In this document: in pieces, positions 1-5,290 of the stretch | Layout of the letters: every line of letters begins with the position of its first letter | How positions within the stretch are numbered: position 1 is the first letter of the stretch | Assembly: GCA_023432075.1 (NCBI GenBank) | Contig: JAEYVD010000863.1 | Location: 1 to 6,202 of the forward strand | Origin: Pseudomonadota bacterium | GTDB taxonomy: Bacteria; Pseudomonadota; Gammaproteobacteria; Burkholderiales; Burkholderiaceae_B | Direction: 5' to 3' | Length of the DNA stretch: 6,202 nucleotides | Program-made: the position numbers and the translations under genes | Notes under the pieces: model-generated | What the model was told of the DNA's origin: nothing | The model's database searches: none | What the model saw: the letters and a program-made list of their open reading frames with translations, nothing else

Positions 1-7
1 CGATCAT
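1..7 (-). CDS. Possible 5' end of a gene leaving the window
   Basis: On the minus strand an ATG (plus positions 5-7) is followed by ATC and then the window edge. It is preceded by AGGA about 7 nt upstream (minus-strand AGGACACCCTC then ATG), a good Shine-Dalgarno arrangement, and lies downstream of a plausible -10 hexamer TATCAT (plus positions 68 to 63). Only two codons are visible, so no product can be named and the gene may not exist. In this reading 8-149 would be the spacer between the EamA exporter and the next minus-strand gene. Confidence 0.25.
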
Positions 8-31
8 GAGGGTGTCCTGTGTGTCATGGCG

Positions 32-51
32 CCGCGGGCAAGCGCCCGCGG
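32..51. other. GC-rich perfect hairpin, 8-bp stem, 4-nt loop
   Basis: CCGCGGGC (32-39) and GCCCGCGG (44-51) are perfectly complementary around the loop AAGC. No T-run follows on either strand, so it is not a canonical intrinsic terminator. If the candidate minus-strand -10 at 68-63 is real, the hairpin would lie in the leader of the gene that may start at position 7. Otherwise it is a second hairpin downstream of the exporter. Confidence 0.5.
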
Positions 52-100
52 ATGGAAGGGCCATGATAGCGGCGCACACCGGACGGATGCCTGAATACCC

Positions 101-133
101 GGGGGGCGGATGCGGGTTTCTCCGCAGCCCCCC
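101..133 (-). terminator. Compound hairpin downstream of the exporter, likely terminator
   Basis: GGGGGGC (101-107) pairs with GCCCCCC (127-133), and inside it TGCGG (111-115) pairs with CCGCA (122-126) around a 6-nt loop. This gives 12 base pairs interrupted only by a 3-nt bulge (108-110). It begins 16 nt after the stop codon of the minus-strand exporter, where a terminator is expected. In the transcription direction the stem is followed by GGGTATTC, not by a real U-run, so it could instead stabilise the 3' end of the mRNA. The structure is seen directly; its function is inferred. Confidence 0.55.
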
Positions 134-149
134 TGGCGCGCCGCGCGTT

Positions 150-1055
150 TCAGACGGCGCCCGGACGCGGGCTGCGCGGCAGGCGCCACGTCCAGTTCAG
201 GCTGACTGCGGCCGCGGCCAGGAAGATCAGCGCCACGCCCGCGATCTGCGAGGCGTCCATGCGGTGGCCGTAGACCACGAAGTCGAGCAGGATGGCGACG
301 GCCGGATAGATGAAACTGAGCGCGGCGGTGGACGTAGTGGGCAGCTTCTGGATGGCCGAGTACATCAGGATGTACATGAGGCACGTGTGGATCAGACCCA
401 GCGCCACCAGGTAGCCCCATTGCACCGGCTGGGCGGGCAGGGCATTGAAGTCGGCCATCGGCAGCAGCATGATCGCGCCCAGCGTCACCTGCACCAGCGC
501 CAGCACTTGCGGGGCGATGCCCTTCAGGCGCTTCACGATGATGGCGGTGATGCCATACAAGGCTGCCGCGCCCAGGCCCAGCATCAGGCCGGTCAGATAG
601 GCGCCGCCGCCCGAGGCCCCGCCATCGCCCAGCCGCAGCACCAGCAGCAGGCCGGCGAACGCGACGAGAGACCACGCGACCTTGCCGCGCGAGGGGCGCT
701 CGCCCAGGAACAGCACGCCCAATCCGATCAGGAAGAACGGCTGCACGTTGTAGACGGCGGTGGCCAGCGAAATGGACGCCAGGCGATAGGCCGAGAACAG
801 CAGCACCCAGTTCAGCACCAGCGCGGCGCCGGCGGCCAGCGCCAGGGCAAGCGTTTTCGGGGTAAAAAGTCCCGGCTTGAGCAGGCCGCGCGCCCAGCAG
901 TACACAAAGAGCGACAGGGCGCCAAACACGCAGCGAAAGAAAACGACGTTCCAGGCGCTTTGCCCGGACTCCAGAACGAAGACGCCGAGCGTGCCCGACA
1001 GGGTCATGGCGGCCGCCATCTGCGCGAGACCCGTGCGTTCGGTCGAGGGGATCAT
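150..1055 (-). CDS. EamA/DMT-family membrane transporter (10 TM)
   Basis: A 301-residue inner-membrane protein of the drug/metabolite transporter superfamily, probably an exporter of an amino acid or small metabolite; the substrate cannot be read from sequence. About ten hydrophobic segments fall into two EamA repeats, roughly residues 10-140 and 153-288, joined by a glycine-rich linker (143-151). Family-typical stretches include LGER near residues 117-120, closing the first repeat, and the FIYPAVAILLDFVVYG segment at 248-263 in the second. The ATG at 1055 is chosen because GGAGA sits about 7 nt upstream on the minus strand. The in-frame ATG at 1118 would add 21 hydrophilic residues unlike the family and cross the likely promoter. 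The gene is divergent from an Lrp/AsnC regulator starting at 1178; such pairs are commonly regulator and target, so control by that regulator is a reasonable inference. The family call is firm; rhaT-like, yddG-like or other subtypes cannot be separated. Confidence 0.93.
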   Translation of the reverse strand: MIPSTERTGLAQMAAAMTLSGTLGVFVLESGQSAWNVVFFRCVFGALSLFVYCWARGLLKPGLFTPKTLALALAAGAALVLNWVLLFSAYRLASISLATAVYNVQPFFLIGLGVLFLGERPSRGKVAWSLVAFAGLLLVLRLGDGGASGGGAYLTGLMLGLGAAALYGITAIIVKRLKGIAPQVLALVQVTLGAIMLLPMADFNALPAQPVQWGYLVALGLIHTCLMYILMYSAIQKLPTTSTAALSFIYPAVAILLDFVVYGHRMDASQIAGVALIFLAAAAVSLNWTWRLPRSPRPGAV

Positions 1056-1091
1056 GATGGTTCTCCAAAGGCCATCTGGCCAGGAATTCGA

Positions 1092-1107
1092 TGGAGAAAT
1101 TATCCCA
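1092..1107. promoter_or_regulatory. Candidate Lrp-family operator overlapping exporter -10
   Basis: The 16-mer TGGAGAAATTATCCCA matches its own reverse complement at 10 of 16 positions, with TGG/CCA ends and an AT-rich core, the general shape of Lrp/AsnC-family sites. It covers the candidate minus-strand -10 hexamer of the exporter, so binding there could block the promoter. Assignment to the adjacent regulator is by position only. Confidence 0.35.
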
Positions 1108-1108
1108 G

Positions 1109-1122
1109 GCGGATCCATCCGC
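1109..1122. promoter_or_regulatory. Perfect 6-2-6 inverted repeat, possible operator
   Basis: GCGGAT (1109-1114), a CC spacer and ATCCGC (1117-1122) form a perfect inverted repeat. It lies upstream of the candidate exporter -10 and just before the candidate -10 of the regulator gene, so a protein bound here could affect both promoters. At 12 paired bases it could be chance; it is listed because of its position. Confidence 0.35.
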
Positions 1123-1177
1123 TTATATGATCATGCCGTGGCACTTTCGCGATTCAACCTTGCTTTGGGTGGAATTT

Positions 1178-1645
1178 ATGCAGAACGACCTAAAAAATGA
1201 AAGTCCGGTTTTGGATGGGATCGACCGCCGTCTCGTTGAGATGCTGTCGGCCAATGCGCGCACCACCACGGCCGATCTGGCGCGGCAGGTGGGCATGTCG
1301 GCCCCCAGCGTGGCCGACCGCATGCGGCGGCTTGAGGAATCGGGGGTAATTCGCGCGTACACGCTGGACGTGGATCCGGTGGCGCTGGGGTATTCGCTGG
1401 AGGCCATTGTGCGCATTCGGCCGCTGCCCGGGCAGTTGCGCCACGTGGAGGGCCTGATCCCGCAGATTCCGGAATTCGTGGAGTGCGACAAAGTAACGGG
1501 CGATGATTGCTTCATCGCCCGCATGGTGCTCCGGTCCATCACGCACCTGGACGGCATCCTGGAGCGTGTGACCGAATTCGCCGAGACCAACACCGCCATC
1601 GTCAAGACGCATACGGTGCGCCGGCGGCTGCCGCCGCTGCGTTAG
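1178..1645 (+). CDS. Lrp/AsnC-family transcriptional regulator
   Basis: A 155-residue DNA-binding regulator of the feast/famine family, which usually forms dimers or octamers and senses amino acids or related metabolites. The N-terminal winged helix-turn-helix covers about residues 12-60: an LDGIDRRLVEML opening helix, then TADLARQVGMSAPSVADRMRRLEESGVI with the recognition helix near 41-52. The C-terminal RAM ligand-binding/oligomerisation domain (about 72-150) contains the family's VTGDDCF turn at 106-112 and ends in the typical RRRLPPLR. ATG 1178 is preferred over in-frame ATGs at 1091, 1127 and 1133 because it gives the usual family length, starts just before the first helix and has GGTGGA a few nt upstream, although that spacing is short. 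The gene is divergent from an EamA exporter, its likely target, and probably autoregulated. Its stop codon interlocks with that of the convergent peroxidase gene. The ligand is not identifiable. Confidence 0.93.
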   Translation: MQNDLKNESPVLDGIDRRLVEMLSANARTTTADLARQVGMSAPSVADRMRRLEESGVIRAYTLDVDPVALGYSLEAIVRIRPLPGQLRHVEGLIPQIPEFVECDKVTGDDCFIARMVLRSITHLDGILERVTEFAETNTAIVKTHTVRRRLPPLR

Positions 1646-2133
1646 ACGGGGGCGGACAGCGCTTTGGCGATGTCCTCGCGCAGGCTGGCCGGGGTGTCGG
1701 TGGGCGCATAGCGCTTGATCACGCGTCCGTCGCGGCCCACCAGGAACTTGGTGAAGTTCCACTTGATGCCTTCGGTGCCGAAGACGCCGGGCTTTTCGCC
1801 CTTGAGCCATTGGTAGAGCGGGTGGGCGTTCGCGCCGTTGACATCGATCTTGGCAAAGAGCGGAAAGGTGATGTCGTACTGAGTGCTGCAGAAATTGCGA
1901 ATCTCGGCCTCGTCGCCGGGCTCCTGGTGGCCGAATTGGTCGCACGGAAAGCCGAGCACGGTCAGGCCGTCGTCATGAAATGCGCGGTAGAGATCTTCCA
2001 GGCCGGCATACTGCGGCGTGAATCCGCATTTGGAGGCAACGTTCACCACCAGCAGCACGCGGCCGCGGTATGTCTCGAGGGACTGTTCCGTGCCGTCGAT
2101 GGCGCGGGCGGAGAAATCGTAAATCGTGCTCAT
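1642..2133 (-). CDS. Glutathione peroxidase-family thiol peroxidase (BtuE/Gpx type)
   Basis: A 163-residue soluble peroxidase with a thioredoxin fold, reducing hydrogen peroxide or organic hydroperoxides. The whole catalytic tetrad is present: Cys36 in NVASKCGFTPQY, Gln70 in FPCDQFGHQEPG, and Trp125-Asn126 in IKWNFTKFL. The enzyme has cysteine, not selenocysteine. Cys82 in NFCSTQYDITFPLF lies where the resolving cysteine of thioredoxin-dependent members such as yeast Gpx3 is found, so thioredoxin rather than glutathione may be the real reductant (inference). FPCDQFG has Asp where Asn is the commoner residue. No signal peptide is visible, so the protein is cytoplasmic. ATG 2133 is chosen because AGGAG lies 5 nt upstream and the protein starts MSTIYDFSA, as the family does; the in-frame ATG at 2166 adds 11 unrelated residues. 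It overlaps the regulator gene by 4 bp, tail to tail, and diverges from the TPR gene. Confidence 0.95.
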   Translation of the reverse strand: MSTIYDFSARAIDGTEQSLETYRGRVLLVVNVASKCGFTPQYAGLEDLYRAFHDDGLTVLGFPCDQFGHQEPGDEAEIRNFCSTQYDITFPLFAKIDVNGANAHPLYQWLKGEKPGVFGTEGIKWNFTKFLVGRDGRVIKRYAPTDTPASLREDIAKALSAPV

Positions 2134-2294
2134 GCGGGCTCCTGGAGTCGGGCGTCGTCCGCGCATCGGCGCAGGCGGTGGGGCAGACTTGGGAGTGTAG
2201 CGCCGCGGAACCGCGTGGGGGCTTTCCGGTGTCGCGGCAGCGCCCGGCCTATGATGCGGATTACCAAAGACGCTGGAAAGAAAGGAGCCGCCGC
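2134..2294. promoter_or_regulatory. Divergent spacer between peroxidase and TPR genes
   Basis: The spacer is 161 bp and must hold both promoters. For the TPR gene, TATGAT (2250-2255) is a reasonable plus-strand -10 about 40 nt before the start, but no good -35 stands at the right distance. For the peroxidase, minus-strand TACACT (2199 to 2194) is a possible -10 with a leader of about 54 nt. A perfect CGCGG-AA-CCGCG repeat (2204-2215) lies between them; in such GC-rich DNA it may be chance. No OxyR-like motif was recognised by eye. Confidence 0.35.
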
Positions 2295-2627
2295 ATGGAA
2301 GGAATGATCGAGCGACTGGAGGCGATGCGGGCCAAGGGCACCGACAACCTGCTGCTGCGGTTTTCGCTTGGCAAGGCCTACGCCGAGCAGGAAAGCTTTG
2401 CCGAGGCCGTCACCCATCTGCGCGCGGCGCTGGCCTTCGATCCCACGTATTCCGTCGCCTGGAAATGGCTGGGCAAGGCCTGCCTCGGGCTGAATGACAA
2501 GCGCGGCGCCCGCGCCGCCTGGGAGTCCGGACTGGCGGCGGCCCAGGCCCGCGGAGATCAGCAGGTCGTCAAGGAATTGCAGGTGTTCATCAAGCGCCTG
2601 GACAAGGAAGCCGCCGCCGGCGCCTGA
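2295..2627 (+). CDS. Small two-repeat TPR protein
   Basis: A 110-residue protein made almost entirely of tetratricopeptide helices, expected to be a cytoplasmic protein-protein interaction module. The first repeat covers about residues 18-50 (LLLRFSLGKAYAEQESFAEAVTHLRAALAFDP) and matches the TPR pattern well: Leu25-Gly26, Tyr29, Ala38 and Pro50 at the usual places. A second covers about 52-85 (VAWKWLGKACLGLNDKRGARAAWESGLAAA), followed by a final helix VVKELQVFIKRLDKEA that may cap the solenoid. There is no signal peptide or membrane segment. ATG 2295 is chosen because AGGAG lies 7 nt upstream; ATG 2304 is a weaker alternative, and the upstream in-frame ATG at 2070 would run into the peroxidase gene. 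The start is divergent from the peroxidase and the end is 29 bp from the convergent unknown gene, so it is probably a single-gene transcript. Its partner is unknown. Confidence 0.88.
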   Translation: MEGMIERLEAMRAKGTDNLLLRFSLGKAYAEQESFAEAVTHLRAALAFDPTYSVAWKWLGKACLGLNDKRGARAAWESGLAAAQARGDQQVVKELQVFIKRLDKEAAAGA

Positions 2628-2656
2628 TCTGCCTTGGCTTGCCCACGAGGGCCCCG

Positions 2657-3484
2657 CTACAGGTAGCTTCCGAACCAGCGCGCCACGGCTGTTTCGCTAT
2701 AGCCGTCGGCGCCGCGCCACGCGCCCACGTAGCGCCAATCGCTGCGCCCGTTTACCGGTCGGTCGAACGACTGCGGGCGCAACACGCCCACGCAGGCCAG
2801 GATGTCGATCAGTGACTGCCGCTCGGCCTTGGAGGACGCGATGACAGTTTTGAGCCGCGCCTCGAGCGCGCCCGGTCCGTCCTGCGCGTCGCAGGCCGCG
2901 GCGGCGGACAGGATCTGCTTGAAGCACGCAATGTCGTCTGCGGTCGGATCGGGGAGGTCGGCGGCCGCCAGTTGGCGCAAGTCGAACCATGCGTATTCCA
3001 GCCGGCCGTGACGCACGCCGCCCCATTTGATGCGCTCGAAATTCATGACGTTCAGATCGATGCCGCAATAGGCCGCTTTGGCGATGACGCTGTCGCCCGC
3101 ATCGCGGCAATCGCCGCAGGCGTGGCTGACGTGCGTGACGCTGCCATCGGAGCCGAAGCTTTGTCCGGCCACGACAGGGTTGTAGGCATGCGGGGCCAAC
3201 TGCTGCGCGATCTGATGCGACGCGATCCCAGAGCGCCAGTCGAGACGGCGGCTGGACAGGCTGCAAAGAAACGCGCGGGCGGGCAGGGAGGCAGGCATGC
3301 CATCGCGCAGCGCCAGCAGTTCGGTCAGGCAGTCATCATGCGTCAGGCTGATGGGATCGAACATCAGCCCCCTGGATTTGGCGTAGGCGAAATCCTCGGG
3401 GGCGGTGTGGCGCTGCGCGGGGTCGGTCCAGCCGCCCGCGCTCCAGTAAGTCTTGAAAAGAATGTTCCTGGCTTTTTTGTCCAT
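2657..3484 (-). CDS. Unrecognised 275-residue protein with His/Cys cluster
   Basis: I cannot assign this protein to a named family. It is likely real: 275 codons without a stop, a non-repetitive and well-mixed composition, and ORF ends that fit tightly with both neighbours. No signal peptide or membrane segment is visible, so it is probably cytoplasmic. Notable stretches are an aromatic N-terminus (ILFKTYWSAGGW, 8-19), SSRRLDWRSGIASH (77-90), a His/Cys cluster THVSHACGDC (His118, His121, Cys123, Cys126) with Cys140 shortly after, a conserved-looking core VMNFERIKWGGVRHGRLEYAWFDL read as 146-169, and a Trp/Gly-rich C-terminus (Trp250, Trp256, Trp270). The His/Cys cluster could bind a metal such as zinc, but this is inference. 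The ATG at 3484 lacks a clear Shine-Dalgarno sequence and lies directly after a stem-loop that fills the 45-bp gap from the aer stop codon. Translation may therefore depend on coupling to aer. It converges on the TPR gene. Confidence 0.82.
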   Translation of the reverse strand: MDKKARNILFKTYWSAGGWTDPAQRHTAPEDFAYAKSRGLMFDPISLTHDDCLTELLALRDGMPASLPARAFLCSLSSRRLDWRSGIASHQIAQQLAPHAYNPVVAGQSFGSDGSVTHVSHACGDCRDAGDSVIAKAAYCGIDLNVMNFERIKWGGVRHGRLEYAWFDLRQLAAADLPDPTADDIACFKQILSAAAACDAQDGPGALEARLKTVIASSKAERQSLIDILACVGVLRPQSFDRPVNGRSDWRYVGAWRGADGYSETAVARWFGSYL

Positions 3485-3529
3485 GATGCCGGCGCGCCGG
3501 GCGCGCGCGATTGAATCGGGTCCGGCATC
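3485..3529 (-). other. Stem-loop filling the gap between aer stop and next ATG
   Basis: Read on the transcribed minus strand, GATGCCGG starts directly after the aer stop codon and its complement CCGGCATC ends directly before the next ATG (plus positions 3522-3529 and 3485-3492). Inside is a second perfect hairpin, GCGCGC with a 3-nt loop (arms at 3501-3506 and 3492-3497), sharing one base with the outer stem. Nothing resembling a Shine-Dalgarno sequence is present and no U-run follows. It may be a translational coupling or occlusion element, an mRNA processing or decay site, or a partial terminator. Confidence 0.6.
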
Positions 3530-5197
3530 CTACACCGCGCGGTTGCCCGCGATGACAAGCGGCGCTTGCGCGGCGGGCAGGCGCACCCTGAGGTCCGCGG
3601 CCGGTGCGCTGGCGACGCGGAAGACTTCGATGGCGTGACGCAGGCGGGCGCCATCCGTGCGCAGGTTGGCGACCGCCTTCGCGGCCTGTTCGACGCGCGC
3701 GGCATTGCCTTGCGCGGCGCTGTCGGTTTCAGAGATCGTGCGGCTGACCGTGTCGATGCCCGCGTGCTGGTCGGTCGAGGTGGCGGCGATCTCGTTGATG
3801 ATGCGCGTGACGTTTTGCACCGATTCCACGATATCGCGCATGCTGGCGCCAGCCCGCTCGACATGCCGCACGCCTTCGCCGACCCGCGCGTCCGAGCTTT
3901 CGATCAGCGCCTTGATCTCGCGGGCGGCGGTGGCGCTTTTCTGTGCAAGGCTGCGCACTTCGCTGGCGACCACCGCGAATCCCTTGCCCGCCTCGCCGGC
4001 GCGCGCGGCTTCGACGGCGGCGTTCAGCGCGAGGATGTTGGTCTGGAAGGCAATGCCGTCGATGATGCCGACAACCTCGGCGATGCGGGACGAGCTTTGA
4101 ACGATGCCCTGCATGGCGTGCGCGGCTTCGTCGACCACATTGCCGCCCCGCCTGGCCAGGTCGCTGGCCTGGGTGGCCATGGCGTCGGCATCCTGCGCGT
4201 TGGCGGCGTTCTGCTTCACGGTGACCGCCAATTGCTCCATGCTGGCCGCCGCCTGTTCGAGCGACGCCGCCTGGCGCTCGGTGTGGGCCGAGAGGTCGGC
4301 GTTGCCCTCCGCGATGTCGGCGGCCGATTGCAGGGCGTTTTCGATGCCCCCGTGTACGTCGCGCGTGATGCTGACCAGGCTTTTGCGCATGACCTCCAGG
4401 GAAAACTTCAGTTCGCCGATCTCGTCCCGGGTCAGGGCGCCGGGCAGCGGTGTGCTGAGATTGCCGGCGGCGATCTGGCGGGTGAAGTCAGTGGCCGAGC
4501 CCAGCAACCCGGCGATGGAGCGCGCAAAGCCCCAGCCCGACGCGAAGATCAGCGCGGCCCCGACCGCGGTCAGCGCCGCGGCGGCGGCCAGGGCGCCGCT
4601 GCTCAGGCGGTCGTGCATGCCGTAGATTGCCGCGCCGGCGGCGCCGATGAACAGCGAGGCGGACAGCACCGCCCACGCCAAAAGGCGCGAACGCACGCCG
4701 GTCAGGCGCCAGAGTTTGAGCCGCGCCAGGACGCCGCGCACCCCGGCCGGTTTGACCTGGCCGCCGCAAAGCCGGATGCCGCGCGCCGTGCCCAGACGCA
4801 GGCTGGCATAAACGGCTTCGGCCGTTTCGATCTGCTGGCGGGTCGGCTTGACCCGTACCGAGGCATAACAGACGGTGGTGCCGCGTTCCACGATGGGCGT
4901 CACATTGGCCAGCACCCAATAAAAGCCGCCGTCCTTGCGGCGGTTCTTGACCATGCCTGTCCACGATTCGCCGCGCTGGATGGTGTCCCAGAGGTCTTCG
5001 AAGGCGGCCGGCGGCATGTCGGGATGGCGCACGATGTTGTGCGGCGCGCCGACCAATTCCTCGCGAGAAAAGCCGCTTGCGTGAACAAAGGCCGGATTGG
5101 CGTAGATGATCCGGCCGCGCGAATCCGTGCGGGAGATCAGGTACTGCTCGTCGCGGAGTACGTATTCCGTGTCGTTGACCGGCTGGTTGTTGCGCAT
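3530..5197 (-). CDS. aer: Aer-type aerotaxis/energy-taxis receptor (PAS-HAMP-MCP)
   Basis: A 555-residue inner-membrane chemoreceptor that senses redox state through FAD in a cytoplasmic PAS domain and signals through CheW/CheA to the flagellar motor. The PAS domain (about 10-120) contains [10 protein letters not shown], with Arg57, His58 and Asp60 at the same numbers as the residues important for FAD binding and signalling in E. coli Aer, and [16 protein letters not shown] at 79-94. Two membrane segments (about 172-194 and 202-224) are separated by only a few residues, as in Aer, rather than by a large periplasmic domain. A HAMP region follows (about 225-280), then the signalling domain with its conserved hairpin tip around 378-420 ([20 protein letters not shown] and following). 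The helix [13 protein letters not shown] (311-323) has Glu-Gln pairs resembling methylation sites. There is no C-terminal NWETF-type tether. The ATG at 5197 has AGGA about 10 nt upstream and gives a family-typical MRNNQPV start. It lies between phrB and the unknown gene, all on the minus strand. Confidence 0.94.
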   Translation of the reverse strand: MRNNQPVNDTEYVLRDEQYLISRTDSRGRIIYANPAFVHASGFSREELVGAPHNIVRHPDMPPAAFEDLWDTIQRGESWTGMVKNRRKDGGFYWVLANVTPIVERGTTVCYASVRVKPTRQQIETAEAVYASLRLGTARGIRLCGGQVKPAGVRGVLARLKLWRLTGVRSRLLAWAVLSASLFIGAAGAAIYGMHDRLSSGALAAAAALTAVGAALIFASGWGFARSIAGLLGSATDFTRQIAAGNLSTPLPGALTRDEIGELKFSLEVMRKSLVSITRDVHGGIENALQSAADIAEGNADLSAHTERQAASLEQAAASMEQLAVTVKQNAANAQDADAMATQASDLARRGGNVVDEAAHAMQGIVQSSSRIAEVVGIIDGIAFQTNILALNAAVEAARAGEAGKGFAVVASEVRSLAQKSATAAREIKALIESSDARVGEGVRHVERAGASMRDIVESVQNVTRIINEIAATSTDQHAGIDTVSRTISETDSAAQGNAARVEQAAKAVANLRTDGARLRHAIEVFRVASAPAADLRVRLPAAQAPLVIAGNRAV

Positions 5198-5247
5198 GCG
5201 TCGCTCGTCCTGTGATGGGCGAGGGCATCATCGGGGACGGGCGCGGC

Positions 5248-5275
5248 GGCGGCGTTGATGTCCGTCAACGCCGCC
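5248..5275 (-). terminator. 11-bp perfect hairpin after phrB, probable terminator
   Basis: GGCGGCGTTGA (5248-5258) and TCAACGCCGCC (5265-5275) pair perfectly around a 6-nt loop. The hairpin starts 15 nt beyond the phrB stop codon, where a terminator is expected. In the transcription direction it is followed by GCCGCGCCCGTCC, without a U-run, so termination may be weak, Rho-assisted or absent. It would decide whether phrB and aer are co-transcribed. About 50 nt remain between it and the aer ATG, enough for a promoter, but I see no convincing -35/-10 pair there. Confidence 0.6.
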
Positions 5276-5290
5276 ACAGGTTCGACGCGC

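Larger units (their letters stand above)
1056..1177. promoter_or_regulatory. Divergent promoter/operator region, exporter and Lrp regulator
   Basis: This 122-bp region separates two divergent start codons and is more AT-rich than its surroundings. For the exporter, a minus-strand -10-like GATAAT lies at 1104 to 1099, giving a leader of about 37 nt; no good -35 is visible. For the regulator, TTATAT (1123-1128) is a possible plus-strand -10, also without a clear -35. Three symmetric elements are visible: TTCTCCA/TGGAGAA arms (1061-1067 and 1092-1098), a partly symmetric TGG-N10-CCA element with an AATT core (1092-1107), and GCGGAT-CC-ATCCGC (1109-1122). The promoter assignments are tentative. 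Confidence 0.5.

Noticed and set aside
6..1130. 374-codon plus-strand frame and 354-codon minus-strand frame over the exporter
   Set aside because: Both overlap the EamA gene, have biased composition (Gln/Arg/His-rich or Arg/Pro/Gly-rich) and show no recognisable domain.
1091..1177. N-terminal extension of the Lrp regulator from ATG 1091
   Set aside because: The extra 29 residues do not resemble the family, and they would cover the likely promoter region; ATG 1178 gives the usual length.
2070..2294. N-terminal extension of the TPR protein from ATG 2070
   Set aside because: It overlaps the peroxidase coding region and adds Arg-rich sequence. ATG 2295 has a proper AGGAG at 7 nt.
1507..2307. 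266-codon plus-strand frame across the end of the regulator and the peroxidase gene
   Set aside because: It is antisense to the peroxidase and out of frame with the regulator, and its translation has no family features.
2628..2656. Bidirectional terminator between the TPR gene and the unknown gene
   Set aside because: Only a 4-bp GCCC/GGGC stem is visible in the 29-bp gap and no T-tract follows, so it is not supportable.
3566..5215. 549-codon open frame on the plus strand opposite aer
   Set aside because: It is fully antisense to a clear chemoreceptor gene. Its Arg/Gly/His/Asp-rich, domain-free translation is what high GC at third codon positions produces on the opposite strand.
5198..5247. 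Sigma-28 (FliA) promoter in front of aer
   Set aside because: On the minus strand CCCGATGA resembles the GCCGATAA -10 at six of eight positions, but no TAAA-like -35 lies 15 nt upstream, so it is too weak to call.
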